DNA of 9,000 nt from an uncultured Pseudomonadota bacterium. GTDB lineage: Bacteria; Myxococcota_A; Polyangia; HGW-17. The notes beneath the pieces are model-generated. The model was not told where the DNA came from, did no database searches, and saw only the letters and a program-made list of their open reading frames with translations. Of the stretch, positions 1 to 7,252 are shown in pieces. The DNA lies in the NCBI GenBank assembly GCA_938004375.1, contig CALKWH010000266.1:1-9000 (forward strand). The letters are read 5' to 3'. The stretch's first letter is position 1; every line of letters starts with the position of its first letter. A program made the translations under genes and the position numbers.

Positions 1-1163
1 ATGGCCCAGGTGCGGGCGTCCCCGGCGGCCTTGCCGGCGACCTTGCGCACGACCCAGCGGCCGGCGGCGTCGCGGGTCTCGACGACGGTCCCGGAAGAGT
101 ACGGCGGCTTCTGCAGGCCCCGGTAGTCGTCGTAGACGCCCCAGGCGGTGACGATCAGTTTCGCGTGCTCGGGGTGGGCGATGGGCCCGAAGTCGAGGAT
201 CACCCGCGAGAGGCCGTGGGGCTCCAGGGGCAGGGGCACACCGTCGGCGGTCTTCACTGCGGCCAGCGCGTCGGTGCCGTCCTCGCGCACCGCCGACACC
301 GGCGGCCGCGGGGCGCGCACGGTCACCAGCCCGGTGGGGGACACATACCCCAGTTGGCTGGTGAAGCTCCACGTGGTGTGGAGCTCGGCGCCCGCGGGGG
401 CGTCCACGATCCACAGTTGGGCCCGATCTAAGAACGACGCCTCGAAGATGACCTCGCGCAGGCGGATCCGGTGTTCGCCGCCCACGGCCGGGAACGCGCC
501 CAGCGCGTATAGGTTGTCGCCGTAGTGTTGGGGGGCGAACACGTCCAGACCGTGTCCCAGGGGGGAGCCCGAGAGATCGGTGAGGTAGTTCCAGCGCGCG
601 CCGTCCCAGAGATAGGCATACGGGCAGGAGCCGCGCCCGCCGCGGCGGATGTACGGCTGGCGCACGCAGCGGCTGAAGTCCCAGGCGCAGCCGGCGTTGC
701 AGGTGAGCTGGCCGCTCATGTACCCGAAGGCCTGGCAGTTCGTCTTCACGGGTTTCCCGGGCTCGCACTGCTCCGGGGACGTGACGACGCCGTCGCCGCA
801 GTCGCAGGCGTCGCCCTTGCCGTTGCCGTTGCGGTCCTTCTGATCGGCGTTGGGGACCATGGGGCAGTTGTCCTTCGCATCCGGGACGCCGTCGCGGTCG
901 GCATCCGGCGGCGGCGGTGGCGGTGGCGGTGGCGGCGGTGGCGGCGGCGGCGGCGGCGTCATGTCGGGGTCCGCCGTTTTGCGGGGTGGCTCGTCGGGCG
1001 GGGTCACATCGGCCCCGTCGGATTTCTTCGTGGCCTCGTCGGGCGGGGCCATATCCGGAATGGGATCGGAGTTGAGGGTCTGGGAGTTGTCGTGGAAACA
1101 GGCCCCGGCCAGGAACAGCAGGAGCGGCAGCAGCAAGCACGACCAGCGGTGCGATGACTTCAT
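1..1163 (-). CDS. Secreted lipoprotein with poly-Pro linker, TSP3 motif and Cys-rich repeat (3' end outside window)
   Basis: 387 residues are visible; the frame is still open at the left edge. Residues 1-21 form a lipoprotein signal peptide: basic start (MKSSHRW), Leu-rich core, then FLAGA before Cys22, which would be lipidated. Residues 23-69 are a hydrophilic Pro/Asp linker with repeated D(M/V)xPP units, followed by 17 consecutive prolines (70-86). Next comes a thrombospondin type 3-like calcium-binding motif (87-121, [15 protein letters not shown] and [12 protein letters not shown]). A Cys-rich segment starting CGDGVV follows (122-167), of the kind common in myxobacterial surface proteins. 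From about residue 178 ([20 protein letters not shown]) a beta-rich domain resembles, from memory, the region found after FG-GAP/ASPIC repeats in some bacterial proteins; this is less certain. GAGG at 1171-1174 lies 7 bases before the ATG. Likely role is on the cell surface, function unknown. The gene is divergent from the HEAT-repeat gene. Confidence 0.88.
   Translation of the reverse strand, partial: MKSSHRWSCLLLPLLLFLAGACFHDNSQTLNSDPIPDMAPPDEATKKSDGADVTPPDEPPRKTADPDMTPPPPPPPPPPPPPPPPPDADRDGVPDAKDNCPMVPNADQKDRNGNGKGDACDCGDGVVTSPEQCEPGKPVKTNCQAFGYMSGQLTCNAGCAWDFSRCVRQPYIRRGGRGSCPYAYLWDGARWNYLTDLSGSPLGHGLDVFAPQHYGDNLYALGAFPAVGGEHRIRLREVIFEASFLDRAQLWIVDAPAGAELHTTWSFTSQLGYVSPTGLVTVRAPRPPVSAVREDGTDALAAVKTADGVPLPLEPHGLSRVILDFGPIAHPEHAKLIVTAWGVYDDYRGLQKPPYSSGTVVETRDAAGRWVVRKVAGKAAGDARTWA
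906..956 (-). repeat. Poly-proline codon run (17 Pro) in the lipoprotein gene
   Basis: Seventeen uninterrupted proline codons, a mixture of CCG and CCA, encode residues 70-86. On the plus strand this is a 51-base (CGG/TGG) triplet tract. Polyproline runs of this length stall ribosomes and normally need EF-P. The tract separates the membrane-proximal linker from the calcium-binding motif and probably acts as a stiff spacer. Triplet slippage could vary its length without breaking frame. Confidence 0.9.
990..1048 (-). repeat. Direct repeat in the lipoprotein linker
   Basis: An identical 14-base unit (CTCGTCGGGCGGGG on the plus strand) occurs at 990-1003 and 1035-1048, offset by 45 bases, which is exactly 15 codons. 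It encodes the PPDE core of the repeated D(M/V)(A/T)PPDE linker units at residues 37-43 and 52-58. A third, diverged DMTPP unit runs into the proline tract. This suggests the linker grew by in-frame duplication. Confidence 0.75.
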
Positions 1164-1197
1164 GGGGGTACCTCGGGGTCCGACGTGGACCGGCGGC

Positions 1198-1203
1198 AGT
1201 ATA
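1198..1203 (-). promoter_or_regulatory. Candidate -10 box for the lipoprotein gene
   Basis: On the minus strand this reads TATACT, five of six matches to the sigma-70 -10 consensus, about 35 bases before the lipoprotein ATG. No convincing -35 box lies 16-18 bases upstream. A perfect inverted repeat GGTCC-N5-GGACC (1177-1191) lies where the start of the transcript would be. The overlapping plus-strand reading TATAAC (1200-1205) could serve as a -10 toward the HEAT-repeat gene. Prediction only. Confidence 0.35.
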
Positions 1204-1205
1204 AC

Positions 1206-1231
1206 CCGGTTGTTCCCCGCGCGCGAACCGG
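1206..1231. promoter_or_regulatory. Inverted repeat between the divergent lipoprotein and HEAT genes
   Basis: CCGGTT (1206-1211) and AACCGG (1226-1231) form perfect 6-base arms with a 14-base spacer, so the half-sites sit 20 bases apart, about two helical turns. This could be an operator for a dimeric regulator acting on both divergent genes. In DNA this GC-rich such arms also arise by chance. Confidence 0.25.
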
Positions 1232-1297
1232 ATTTTACACAGCTTGCGCAGCGCGCCGCCCCTGCGGTAAAAAGGACTGACACCGAAGGGGATGCGC

Positions 1298-4200
1298 ATG
1301 AAGAAATGGAAGGACATCCTGGCCCGGGTCGAGGAGCTTCCGCACGACGAGCGGGTCCGGACCCTCGTGGCGCTGGGGCGCAAGGCCGCGGACAACCCCT
1401 GGATCCGGGATGCGCTGGCCGAAGGGGAGAGGGGCTCGTGTTACGAGCGGGCGCTGGCCCTGCGCGCCTGCTTCGGCAGCCGGGAGCCGGGGCCGATCCG
1501 TCGCGGGTTGGCCGATCCGTCGGCCGTGGTGCGGGCGCTGGCCATCCCGCTGGCGGTGCGCTTTCTCGACGACGAGGCCCTGGCCGAGGCGCTCCACGCC
1601 GCGCCCAGCCTGGACCGAAAGACCCTGATGACCGCGCTGATCCGTCGCGAACGGCAGGGGCCCATCGACCGGTTCGCGGATCGCCTGGCCAAAGAAGGGG
1701 ACCGCCGCCTCGCCGAGGTGCTGCCCCGGGCCTCTTCGGCGGTGGTCGAGCGCCACCAGGCCCGATGGACGCCGTTGGCCGGCGCGGTCCACTGGAAGGC
1801 GCTGGGCCGCTTCCACGCCCGCATCGCGACCGAGGCCGTCTACGCCGCCCTGGGGCAGGACTTCGCGACGGTGGCCGCCTCCTATGGCCTGTATCGGGGC
1901 GTGCTCGAGGGCCTGCTGCCCCGCCACCCCGATTTGGCGCTCGCCCTCATCGAGTTCGCGCGCTCCTGTGAGCTCGTCGCGCCGCTGCCGGTGTTGCAGC
2001 GGTTGTTCCGGCTGCGGCCCCAGCCGACGGTGGCGCCATTTCTGGCGCACCCGGCCGCGGGGGGGCTCGATTTCCGCGCCATCGCCAGGCTCGACGCCGC
2101 CCACCTGAAGCGGATCCTGAAGGAGCGCCCGGAGCTGGTCACTCGGGACCTGCGATGGTTCGTGAAGCTCGCGGCGCCCCTGCGCGACGAGGTGTACCTG
2201 CGCCACCGCTGCGTCTTCACCGACGCCCAGGGCCGCCTGCCCCAGGAGCTCGTCGCCCGCCTGTCCGCCGCCCACCGGGAGCGGGAGGCGAGGACGCACC
2301 TCGGGTTGCCCGCCCTGGCCGCGGATCGCGCGGCGCGGATCCAGTGGGCGGCGTACCTGCCCTGGGAGGAGGGCTTCGCGCTGCTGGATCCGTTCCTCTC
2401 CCACGCCGACGCCGCCCTGCGTCAGGCGGCCCTGCGGTCCCTGGTGCGCCTGACCGCGTATCACGGCGCGTTCGTGCCGCGGATGCTGGCGGTGCTGGCC
2501 GCCCGCGGGAACGAGCAGGATCCCGTGCGCCAGGAGGGGCTGCGCGCGCTCGTCGCGTTCCCGCCTGGGCGCGTCGGGCCGGAGCACCTGGAGCCCCTGG
2601 AGCGCGTTGTCCGGGCGGCGCTGGAGGCCACCGACCTCACCTGGGTGACCGCAGGCCTCTTGCAGCACGTCGTCGCCCGGCTGCTACCTGCCCACCCGGC
2701 CTGGGCGGCCCGCCAGCTGGCCGTCACCGTGGCCGCCCGCGGGATGCTCGGGGTCCCCGACCTGGACCGTATCCTCGGCGACGGCCACGTCCGGAGGCTG
2801 GCGCCGCACCTGGCCCCGCTGGTGGCGACGTGGGAGCACCGGGAGCGGGAGTACTTCCTGGTGATCCTTGGCCAGCGCCTGGGGCGCCGGATCCGGGCTT
2901 TTCCGGAGCTCCTGGAGCTGCTCGGGCGCGTGGCGTCCGGCTCCCGGGTGGAGCACCACGCCCAGCTCGCCGGGAGCCTGCTGTGGCGGTGGACGCCCCA
3001 GCGATGGCACGCGCTGGTCCCCCGGATGCTGCGCGCCGATCCCAGTTGCCTCGCGCTCCCGTGCGTGGCGGACTTCGCCAATCGCCGTCGCCAGGATCTG
3101 CTGGAGCCGCACCTGGGCACCCGGAAGATGCCCCGTGGGCGCTTCGCCACGGGCCGCACGTCGTGGGTGCTGCCTGTCCACGACGGGTTCTGGCGCTGGA
3201 CGGCGGCCCAGCAGCGGACCTTCGCCGCGACGCTCTCCCGGGTGGCCGGGGAGCCGGACCGTGACGGGCCGGCGCTGGCCGGGATGATCCGCCGGCTCGC
3301 GCGCATCCCGGAGGCCGACGCCTCGGTGGTCGAGCGCCTGGCCCGCAGCGAGAACGGCTTCACGCGCAGGGCGGCCATCGCCGCGCTCGCCCACCTCGAC
3401 GCCGACGCCGGGCGCCCGGAGCTGGCCCGCTGCCTGCAGGACGACCGGGCACATCTGGCCATCTATGCCTCCCTGCGCCTGCTGCGCCGCATGCCGCCGG
3501 CGTCGGCGCTGGCCTTCCTGCGCGCGGTGCCGCTCGTGCGGGTGACGGTGGCCAAGGAGGTCCTGCGCCTGGCCGGGGCGCTGGGCACCGACGAGGCCCT
3601 CGAGGTCGTGCTGGCTGCCGAGGCGTCCCAGCGTCACAAGGACGTGCGGGCAGCCATCCTGCGCGCCCTGTGGGCCTTTCTGGATCGGTCCCGCGTCTGG
3701 GACGTGCTGGAGCGGGTCGCCCTCGAGGAGCCGCCCGAGGTCGCCTTCCACCTGGCCCGGATCCCCCTCGACGGGCTGGGGGCAGGGGCGCTGGCGCGGC
3801 TCGACGGGCTGCTCGCCGCCCTGCTCGAGCGCGGGAGCGCCGCCGACCGCGTGCCGGTGCTGGTGGGGCTTCGGGACCGGCCCGTGTTCGCGGTGCCGTC
3901 CGCCCTGGCCGGGCGCCTGGAAGCGCTGGCCGGCGGCGGGATCGAGGCCGAGCGCGTGGTGGCCGCCCAGGTGCTGGCGAAGTTCGCGCGCCCCGGGGAG
4001 CCCGCAGCTTCGGCGCTGAGGAATCTGACGGAGCGGGTGTTGGACTCGCCGGAGCGCCTGGATTCCCTGGCCCGCGCCGTGTGCTGGGCGGTTCCCCTGC
4101 GGCTGCGCCACCTGGGGGCGGCCGTGTCCCCCGTCGTGGAGCGCCTGGGCGCGGCGCCCGAGCGCGTCCACCTGGCGGCCCGCCTCACGCTCTTCTCCTT

Positions 4201-4585
4201 GCCCGCCGACGAGGTGGCCCAGCTCTTTGGTGCGTGGGCAGACGCCGGGCGCTTCGGCTCCCACGTGGTCCTAGCGATCCACGATGTCGCCCGGGAGTGG
4301 GCGCTGGCCCGCCCACCCGCGGAGCTCGCGGCGATCGAGGCGGCCTTGGCCGCGAGTCCTCATCCGTCCCTGCGGCAGGTGGCGTTGTCGCTGCTGCTGG
4401 CCCAGGCCGACCGAGCGGGCAATTACGACGCCGCGCGCCGTGCCCGGCTTTTGGCCTTTCGTGACGACCCCGCCGTCGAGGTCTCCGCCCGCGCCGCGTT
4501 CGTGCTGCTGCCCGCGCCTCCTTCGCGGCTGCCGCCGGAGTCGCCCGGACCCTGTCCGCCGACGCAGGACAGACCGTCGAATTAG
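1298..4585 (+). CDS. Large HEAT-like repeat protein, function unknown
   Basis: 1095 residues beginning [14 protein letters not shown]. The protein is almost entirely amphipathic alpha-helical pairs rich in Ala, Leu and Arg, the pattern of an alpha-solenoid scaffold. Recognisable HEAT-like units include [17 protein letters not shown] (about 369-385), [15 protein letters not shown] (about 686-700) and [16 protein letters not shown] (about 1022-1037); the segments between look like diverged copies. The C-terminal ~25 residues are a Pro-rich tail. I see no signal peptide, membrane segment or catalytic motif, so it is probably a cytoplasmic binding scaffold. An in-frame ATG at 1292 exists, but GAAGGG (1285-1290) abuts it and sits 7 bases before the ATG at 1298, so I chose the latter. 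The gene stands alone and divergent from the lipoprotein gene. I do not recognise the family beyond the fold. Confidence 0.88.
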   Translation: MKKWKDILARVEELPHDERVRTLVALGRKAADNPWIRDALAEGERGSCYERALALRACFGSREPGPIRRGLADPSAVVRALAIPLAVRFLDDEALAEALHAAPSLDRKTLMTALIRRERQGPIDRFADRLAKEGDRRLAEVLPRASSAVVERHQARWTPLAGAVHWKALGRFHARIATEAVYAALGQDFATVAASYGLYRGVLEGLLPRHPDLALALIEFARSCELVAPLPVLQRLFRLRPQPTVAPFLAHPAAGGLDFRAIARLDAAHLKRILKERPELVTRDLRWFVKLAAPLRDEVYLRHRCVFTDAQGRLPQELVARLSAAHREREARTHLGLPALAADRAARIQWAAYLPWEEGFALLDPFLSHADAALRQAALRSLVRLTAYHGAFVPRMLAVLAARGNEQDPVRQEGLRALVAFPPGRVGPEHLEPLERVVRAALEATDLTWVTAGLLQHVVARLLPAHPAWAARQLAVTVAARGMLGVPDLDRILGDGHVRRLAPHLAPLVATWEHREREYFLVILGQRLGRRIRAFPELLELLGRVASGSRVEHHAQLAGSLLWRWTPQRWHALVPRMLRADPSCLALPCVADFANRRRQDLLEPHLGTRKMPRGRFATGRTSWVLPVHDGFWRWTAAQQRTFAATLSRVAGEPDRDGPALAGMIRRLARIPEADASVVERLARSENGFTRRAAIAALAHLDADAGRPELARCLQDDRAHLAIYASLRLLRRMPPASALAFLRAVPLVRVTVAKEVLRLAGALGTDEALEVVLAAEASQRHKDVRAAILRALWAFLDRSRVWDVLERVALEEPPEVAFHLARIPLDGLGAGALARLDGLLAALLERGSAADRVPVLVGLRDRPVFAVPSALAGRLEALAGGGIEAERVVAAQVLAKFARPGEPAASALRNLTERVLDSPERLDSLARAVCWAVPLRLRHLGAAVSPVVERLGAAPERVHLAARLTLFSLPADEVAQLFGAWADAGRFGSHVVLAIHDVAREWALARPPAELAAIEAALAASPHPSLRQVALSLLLAQADRAGNYDAARRARLLAFRDDPAVEVSARAAFVLLPAPPSRLPPESPGPCPPTQDRPSN

Positions 4586-4757
4586 CCCTTGGGCAAACAA
4601 AACAATCGATTATTGCGATCCGCTTTGTCGGGACCGCCGAGTCGTCAAAGACTCTCGCTATCGTTCATGATTTTTCGAATTTGTGTCTGAAAAGGTGACA
4701 AAATCTGTCATTTCTGGAAATCCGTGGTACAAGCACCGTGGAAGGGAGGTGCCGACC
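4586..4757 (+). promoter_or_regulatory. AT-richer leader of the WYL regulator gene with short inverted repeats
   Basis: This 172-base gap is clearly more AT-rich than its surroundings. It holds AATCGATT (4604-4611), GAGTC-N6-GACTC (4639-4654) and TGACA-N5-TGTCA (4696-4710). The second is followed only distantly by five T (4671-4675), so it is at best a weak terminator for the HEAT gene. No clear -35/-10 pair is visible. The gap ends in the strong Shine-Dalgarno AGGGAGGT of the WYL gene. Confidence 0.5.
4696..4710. promoter_or_regulatory. Candidate operator TGACA-N5-TGTCA
   Basis: Perfect 5-base inverted arms with a 5-base AT-rich centre (AAATC), lying 48 bases upstream of the WYL regulator start. 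Size, symmetry and position suit a binding site for a dimeric helix-turn-helix protein, and autoregulation is the simplest reading. I found no second copy in the 1164-1297 or 7070-7252 intergenic regions. Confidence 0.35.
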
Positions 4758-5750
4758 ATGGTCGGACTCACCAACAAGAAGGCCATGCGGCTGGTTCGCC
4801 TGCGCGAGCGGCTGCTGATGGGCAAAGAGGTGTACCCGCCGGATCTGGCGCGGGAGTGGAACGTCAGCCTCCGCAGTGTGCAGCGCGACCTGGCCGACCT
4901 GGGGCAGACCGATCTGGCGCTGGTGACCCGCGAGACGAAGGACGGCCGCCAGGTGTGGTCGGTGGCCGCCGGCCAGCGGCAGTTCGACGTGAAGATGACC
5001 ACCACCGATCTGGTGGTCGCCCGCCTGGCGCTGGGGATGTTCCACAAGGACGAGGGCACCGGCCTGGCCGACTACCTGGCGCTTCTGGCCGAGAAGGTGT
5101 CGGACAAGCTCGAGACCGCCGCGGCCGTCAAGAAACTGAGCCTGGCCGGCAAGTTCATGGCCCGCATGCCGTTCTCCCGGGACTTCACCGCCCGCGAGGA
5201 GATCTTCGATGAGGCGCTGGCCGCCCTGCTCGAGGGCTGCAAGCTGCTGATGGACTACGCCGGGCTGCGCGGCGAGACCCGCCGCCACACCCTGCACCCG
5301 TACACGCTGCTGGCGTACAAGAGCGGGCTGTACCTGATCGGCCGCTCCGAGTCGGTGCGCGACGGCCAGCCCCGGGTGTTCGCGCTCGACCGCATCACCG
5401 CCTGCGAGCGGCTGCGCCGTGAGCCCTGCGAGGTGCCCGAGGGCTGGGATCCCGAGGCCTTCGTGCCGTTCTGGGGCGGCCTGCTCCCCGGCAAGGAGCA
5501 GAAGGTGCGCCTGCGCTTCGTCCCCACGCTGGCGCCGTACATCCAGAACCTGCGCCTGCCCGAGAACTCCCGCCTGGTGCGCGGCCCCGCCGGCTGCACC
5601 GATCTCACGCTCCACGCCGTGATCAACGAGGACTTCATCACCTGGATCCTGGGCTTCGGACCCGGCGTGCAGGTGCTCACCCCGCGCCGCCTGCAGGAGC
5701 AGGTCTGCGACCAGCTGCGCGCCACCCTGGCACAATACGACTCCGTCTAA
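4758..5750 (+). CDS. WYL-domain helix-turn-helix transcription regulator
   Basis: 330 residues in the classic three-part layout. Residues about 5-55 form an N-terminal winged helix-turn-helix (HTH_11/DeoR-like), with the recognition helix near VSLRSVQRDLADL (36-48). The WYL domain core spans about 150-222, including HPYTLLAYKSGLYLIGR (180-196) and FALDRI (208-213). A WCX-type C-terminal domain covers about 248-327 (KVRLRF...TWILGFGPGVQVLTP). WYL domains sense small ligands, nucleotides or nucleic acid and control transcription as dimers. The eponymous Trp is replaced: the motif reads Leu191-Tyr192-Leu193. I chose ATG 4758 because AGGGAGGT at 4743-4750 sits at ideal distance; the frame is open to a GTG at 4683, but that has no comparable ribosome site and would add an unstructured leader. 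The gene converges on the CoA-transferase genes with no bases between the stops. Its target is unknown. Confidence 0.92.
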   Translation: MVGLTNKKAMRLVRLRERLLMGKEVYPPDLAREWNVSLRSVQRDLADLGQTDLALVTRETKDGRQVWSVAAGQRQFDVKMTTTDLVVARLALGMFHKDEGTGLADYLALLAEKVSDKLETAAAVKKLSLAGKFMARMPFSRDFTAREEIFDEALAALLEGCKLLMDYAGLRGETRRHTLHPYTLLAYKSGLYLIGRSESVRDGQPRVFALDRITACERLRREPCEVPEGWDPEAFVPFWGGLLPGKEQKVRLRFVPTLAPYIQNLRLPENSRLVRGPAGCTDLTLHAVINEDFITWILGFGPGVQVLTPRRLQEQVCDQLRATLAQYDSV

Positions 5751-6413
5751 TCAGGAGAAAACGCCCACCTGGCCGTCGATGATCAGCTTCGCCTCGGTGG
5801 CGGCGACGACGTCGTCCACGGTCGTCCACGAGGCGACCTCGACCAGGCGCAGGCCCGCCGGGGTCACCCGGATCACGGCCATGTCGGTGACGATGAGGGT
5901 CACCACGCCCGCGCCGGTGAGCGGCAGCGTGCAGTGCTCGAGGATCTTCGGGTTGCCGTCCTTGTCCACGTGCTCCATGGCGGCCACGACCTGTTTGGCG
6001 CCCGAGACCAGATCCATGGCGCCGCCGATGCCGGGGACGAGCTTGCCGGGGATCATCCAGTTCGCGATGTTGCCCCGGGCGTCGACCTGGAGCGCGCCCA
6101 GCACGGTCATGTTGATGTGCCCGCCGCGGATCAGCGAGAAGCTGAGGAAACTGTCGAAGTAGGCGGCTCCGGGGATGGCGGTGATGGGTCCGCCGCCGGC
6201 GTTGATCAGGTCGGGGTCTTCCTTGCCGGGGGCGGGGGCCGGGCCGGCGCCCAGGATGCCGTTCTCGCTCTGGAAGAACACGCGGATCCCCTGCGGGATG
6301 TGGTTGGCCACCTCGACCGGGAGCCCGATGCCGAGGTTGACGTAGTCGCCGTCGCAGAGCTCCTGGGCGATGCGCTTGCCGATGAGGACCTTCTTGGCGT
6401 CGCGATCGAGCAT
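5751..6413 (-). CDS. atoA: Family I CoA-transferase, beta subunit (acetoacetate/3-oxoacid type)
   Basis: 220 residues, full length for this subunit. It carries the active-site signature QSENGILGAGP (48-58), in which Glu50 would form the covalent glutamyl-CoA thioester. Other family hallmarks are VNLGIGLP (25-32), FSLIRGGHINMTVLGALQVD (92-111), NWMIPGKLVPGIGGAMDLV (118-136) and KILEHCTLPLTG (156-167). From memory the closest well-known relatives are E. coli AtoA and clostridial CtfB, which move CoA between acetoacetyl-CoA and acetate or butyrate. The exact acid substrate cannot be read from the sequence, and 3-oxoadipate or succinate types remain possible. A purine-rich ribosome site (GGAAGGGGGAG, 6419-6429) overlaps the end of the alpha-subunit gene. 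The ATG lies 2 bases after that gene's stop, so the two are co-transcribed and probably translationally coupled. Confidence 0.95.
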   Translation of the reverse strand: MLDRDAKKVLIGKRIAQELCDGDYVNLGIGLPVEVANHIPQGIRVFFQSENGILGAGPAPAPGKEDPDLINAGGGPITAIPGAAYFDSFLSFSLIRGGHINMTVLGALQVDARGNIANWMIPGKLVPGIGGAMDLVSGAKQVVAAMEHVDKDGNPKILEHCTLPLTGAGVVTLIVTDMAVIRVTPAGLRLVEVASWTTVDDVVAATEAKLIIDGQVGVFS

Positions 6414-6415
6414 GG

Positions 6416-7069
6416 CTACTCCCCCTTCCTGACGAGGTACTGCACGAGGCAGCCCGGGGTGACGACCTCTTCCGGGTCGATCTGTCCGGGCTCGACGATC
6501 TCGTCCACCTCGACGATGGTGATCGGCGCGCCCATGGCCATGATCGGGTTGCAGTTGCGCGCCATCTTCGAGTACACGAGGTTGCCCAGGGTGTCGGCCT
6601 TCTTCGCCTTGATCAGGGCCACGTCGGCCGAGATCGGGCGCTCGAGGATGTAGGTCTTCCCGTTCTCTGTCAGCGTCTCCTTCCCCTCGGCCACGGGCGT
6701 GCCAACGCCCACCGGGCTGAACACGCCGCCCAGGCCGGCGCCGTGGCAGCGGATGCGCTCCATCAGGATGCCCTGGGGGACGAACTCGATGTCCAGCTCC
6801 TTGTTCTTGTACTGGGCCTGGGTGGTCTTATTGGTGCCGATGTGGCTGACCTGGCAGCTCTTCACCAGCTTCGCCGTGATGAGCCGGCCGATGCCGCGGT
6901 CGTCGTAATCGGTGGAGATGGCCACCAGGTGCAGGTCCTTGGGCCCGGCCTCGACGAGGCAGTCGAGGAGCCAGGCGGGCGCCCCGCAGGCCAGGAAGCC
7001 CGAGACCATGATCCGGGAGCCGGGGGCCACCAGGGCCGCCGCTTCCCGTCCGGAGATGATTTTCGCCAT
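6416..7069 (-). CDS. atoD: Family I CoA-transferase, alpha subunit (acetoacetate/3-oxoacid type)
   Basis: 217 residues, full length. It contains the CoA-transferase alpha glycine motif GFLACGAP (24-31), DRGIGRLI (57-64), SHIGTN (75-80), PQGILMERIRCHGAGLGGVFSPVGVGT (98-124) and the C-terminal VTPGCLVQYLV. These match the plan of E. coli AtoD and clostridial CtfA as I remember them. It pairs with the beta subunit just downstream to form the active heteromeric enzyme; the catalytic Glu is on the beta subunit. ATG 7069 is chosen because AAAGGAG (7079-7085) precedes it by 9 bases and the family begins here. The reading frame stays open far upstream to 8386, but that stretch is antisense to the FAD/[2Fe-2S] gene. 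This is the first gene of a two-gene operon divergent from the molybdenum hydroxylase genes. Confidence 0.95.
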   Translation of the reverse strand: MAKIISGREAAALVAPGSRIMVSGFLACGAPAWLLDCLVEAGPKDLHLVAISTDYDDRGIGRLITAKLVKSCQVSHIGTNKTTQAQYKNKELDIEFVPQGILMERIRCHGAGLGGVFSPVGVGTPVAEGKETLTENGKTYILERPISADVALIKAKKADTLGNLVYSKMARNCNPIMAMGAPITIVEVDEIVEPGQIDPEEVVTPGCLVQYLVRKGE

Positions 7070-7084
7070 GTGGGTGGACTCCTT

Positions 7085-7094
7085 TCCGCGCGGA
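7085..7094. promoter_or_regulatory. Palindrome TCCGCGCGGA next to the atoD ribosome site
   Basis: A perfect 10-base palindrome touching the upstream edge of the atoD Shine-Dalgarno. A similar palindrome, CCGCGCGCGG, lies at 7210-7219 near the start of the divergent operon, so both transcripts carry a CCGCG-type site. Chance occurrence is plausible at this GC content. Confidence 0.2.
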
Positions 7095-7136
7095 GGTCCG
7101 GGCCAACCGGCCGGCGCCGTCCGCGAAAGTGTTGCC

Positions 7137-7165
7137 ATCATGCGGAAAACGCGGGATTTTTGCAA
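7137..7165 (-). promoter_or_regulatory. Candidate sigma-70 promoter for atoD-atoA
   Basis: On the minus strand, TTGCAA (7160-7165) as -35 and CATGAT (7137-7142) as -10 are separated by 17 bases, each matching consensus at four of six positions. Transcription would begin near 7130, giving a leader of about 60 bases that contains the TCCGCGCGGA palindrome. Prediction only. Confidence 0.35.
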
Positions 7166-7180
7166 CCCATGTTTGCTGCA

Positions 7181-7250
7181 GGAGGGAGACAGAAAAATAG
7201 TTGTACGATCCGCGCGCGGGCGGTAGAGTGCGGGATCTTGGAGGGAGACA
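7181..7250 (+). repeat. Duplicated GGAGGGAGACA element upstream of the molybdenum hydroxylase operon
   Basis: The 11-base sequence GGAGGGAGACA occurs at 7181-7191 and again at 7240-7250. The second copy is the functional Shine-Dalgarno of the FAD/[2Fe-2S] gene; the first has no start codon at a usable distance. Each copy is also preceded by GCGGGAT (7151-7157 and 7230-7236), so the order of elements repeats. This may be a decayed local duplication of the gene's 5' end. Confidence 0.5.
7201..7229 (+). promoter_or_regulatory. Candidate sigma-70 promoter for the molybdenum hydroxylase operon
   Basis: TTGTAC (7201-7206) and TAGAGT (7224-7229) are separated by 17 bases; the -10 matches consensus at four of six positions, the -35 mainly in its TTG. 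The start of transcription would be near 7236, leaving a very short leader with the GGAGG ribosome site. The palindrome CCGCGCGCGG (7210-7219) lies inside the spacer, where a repressor would act. Prediction only. Confidence 0.3.
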
Positions 7251-7252
7251 CG

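Noticed and set aside
525..1971. Plus-strand frames with poly-Gly and Arg/Gly-rich runs over the lipoprotein gene
   Set aside because: They are reverse reading of the proline tract and linker; the minus strand has a signal peptide, lipobox and recognisable motifs.
1235..2668. Long antisense open frame (477 codons) opposite the HEAT gene
   Set aside because: Low-complexity Gln/Arg/Gly/Pro composition with no recognisable domain; it is the expected by-product of GC-rich third positions on the other strand.
2684..4264. Second long antisense open frame (526 codons) opposite the HEAT gene
   Set aside because: Same biased composition, no motif; the plus-strand frame has helical repeats and a good ribosome site.
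4639..4675. Rho-independent terminator after the HEAT gene
   Set aside because: The stem GAGTC/GACTC is only 5 base pairs and the T-run starts 16 bases after it, too weak and too far.
4683..4757. N-terminal extension of the WYL regulator from GTG 4683
   Set aside because: No ribosome site, and it would translate the dyad-containing leader; AGGGAGGT strongly supports ATG 4758.
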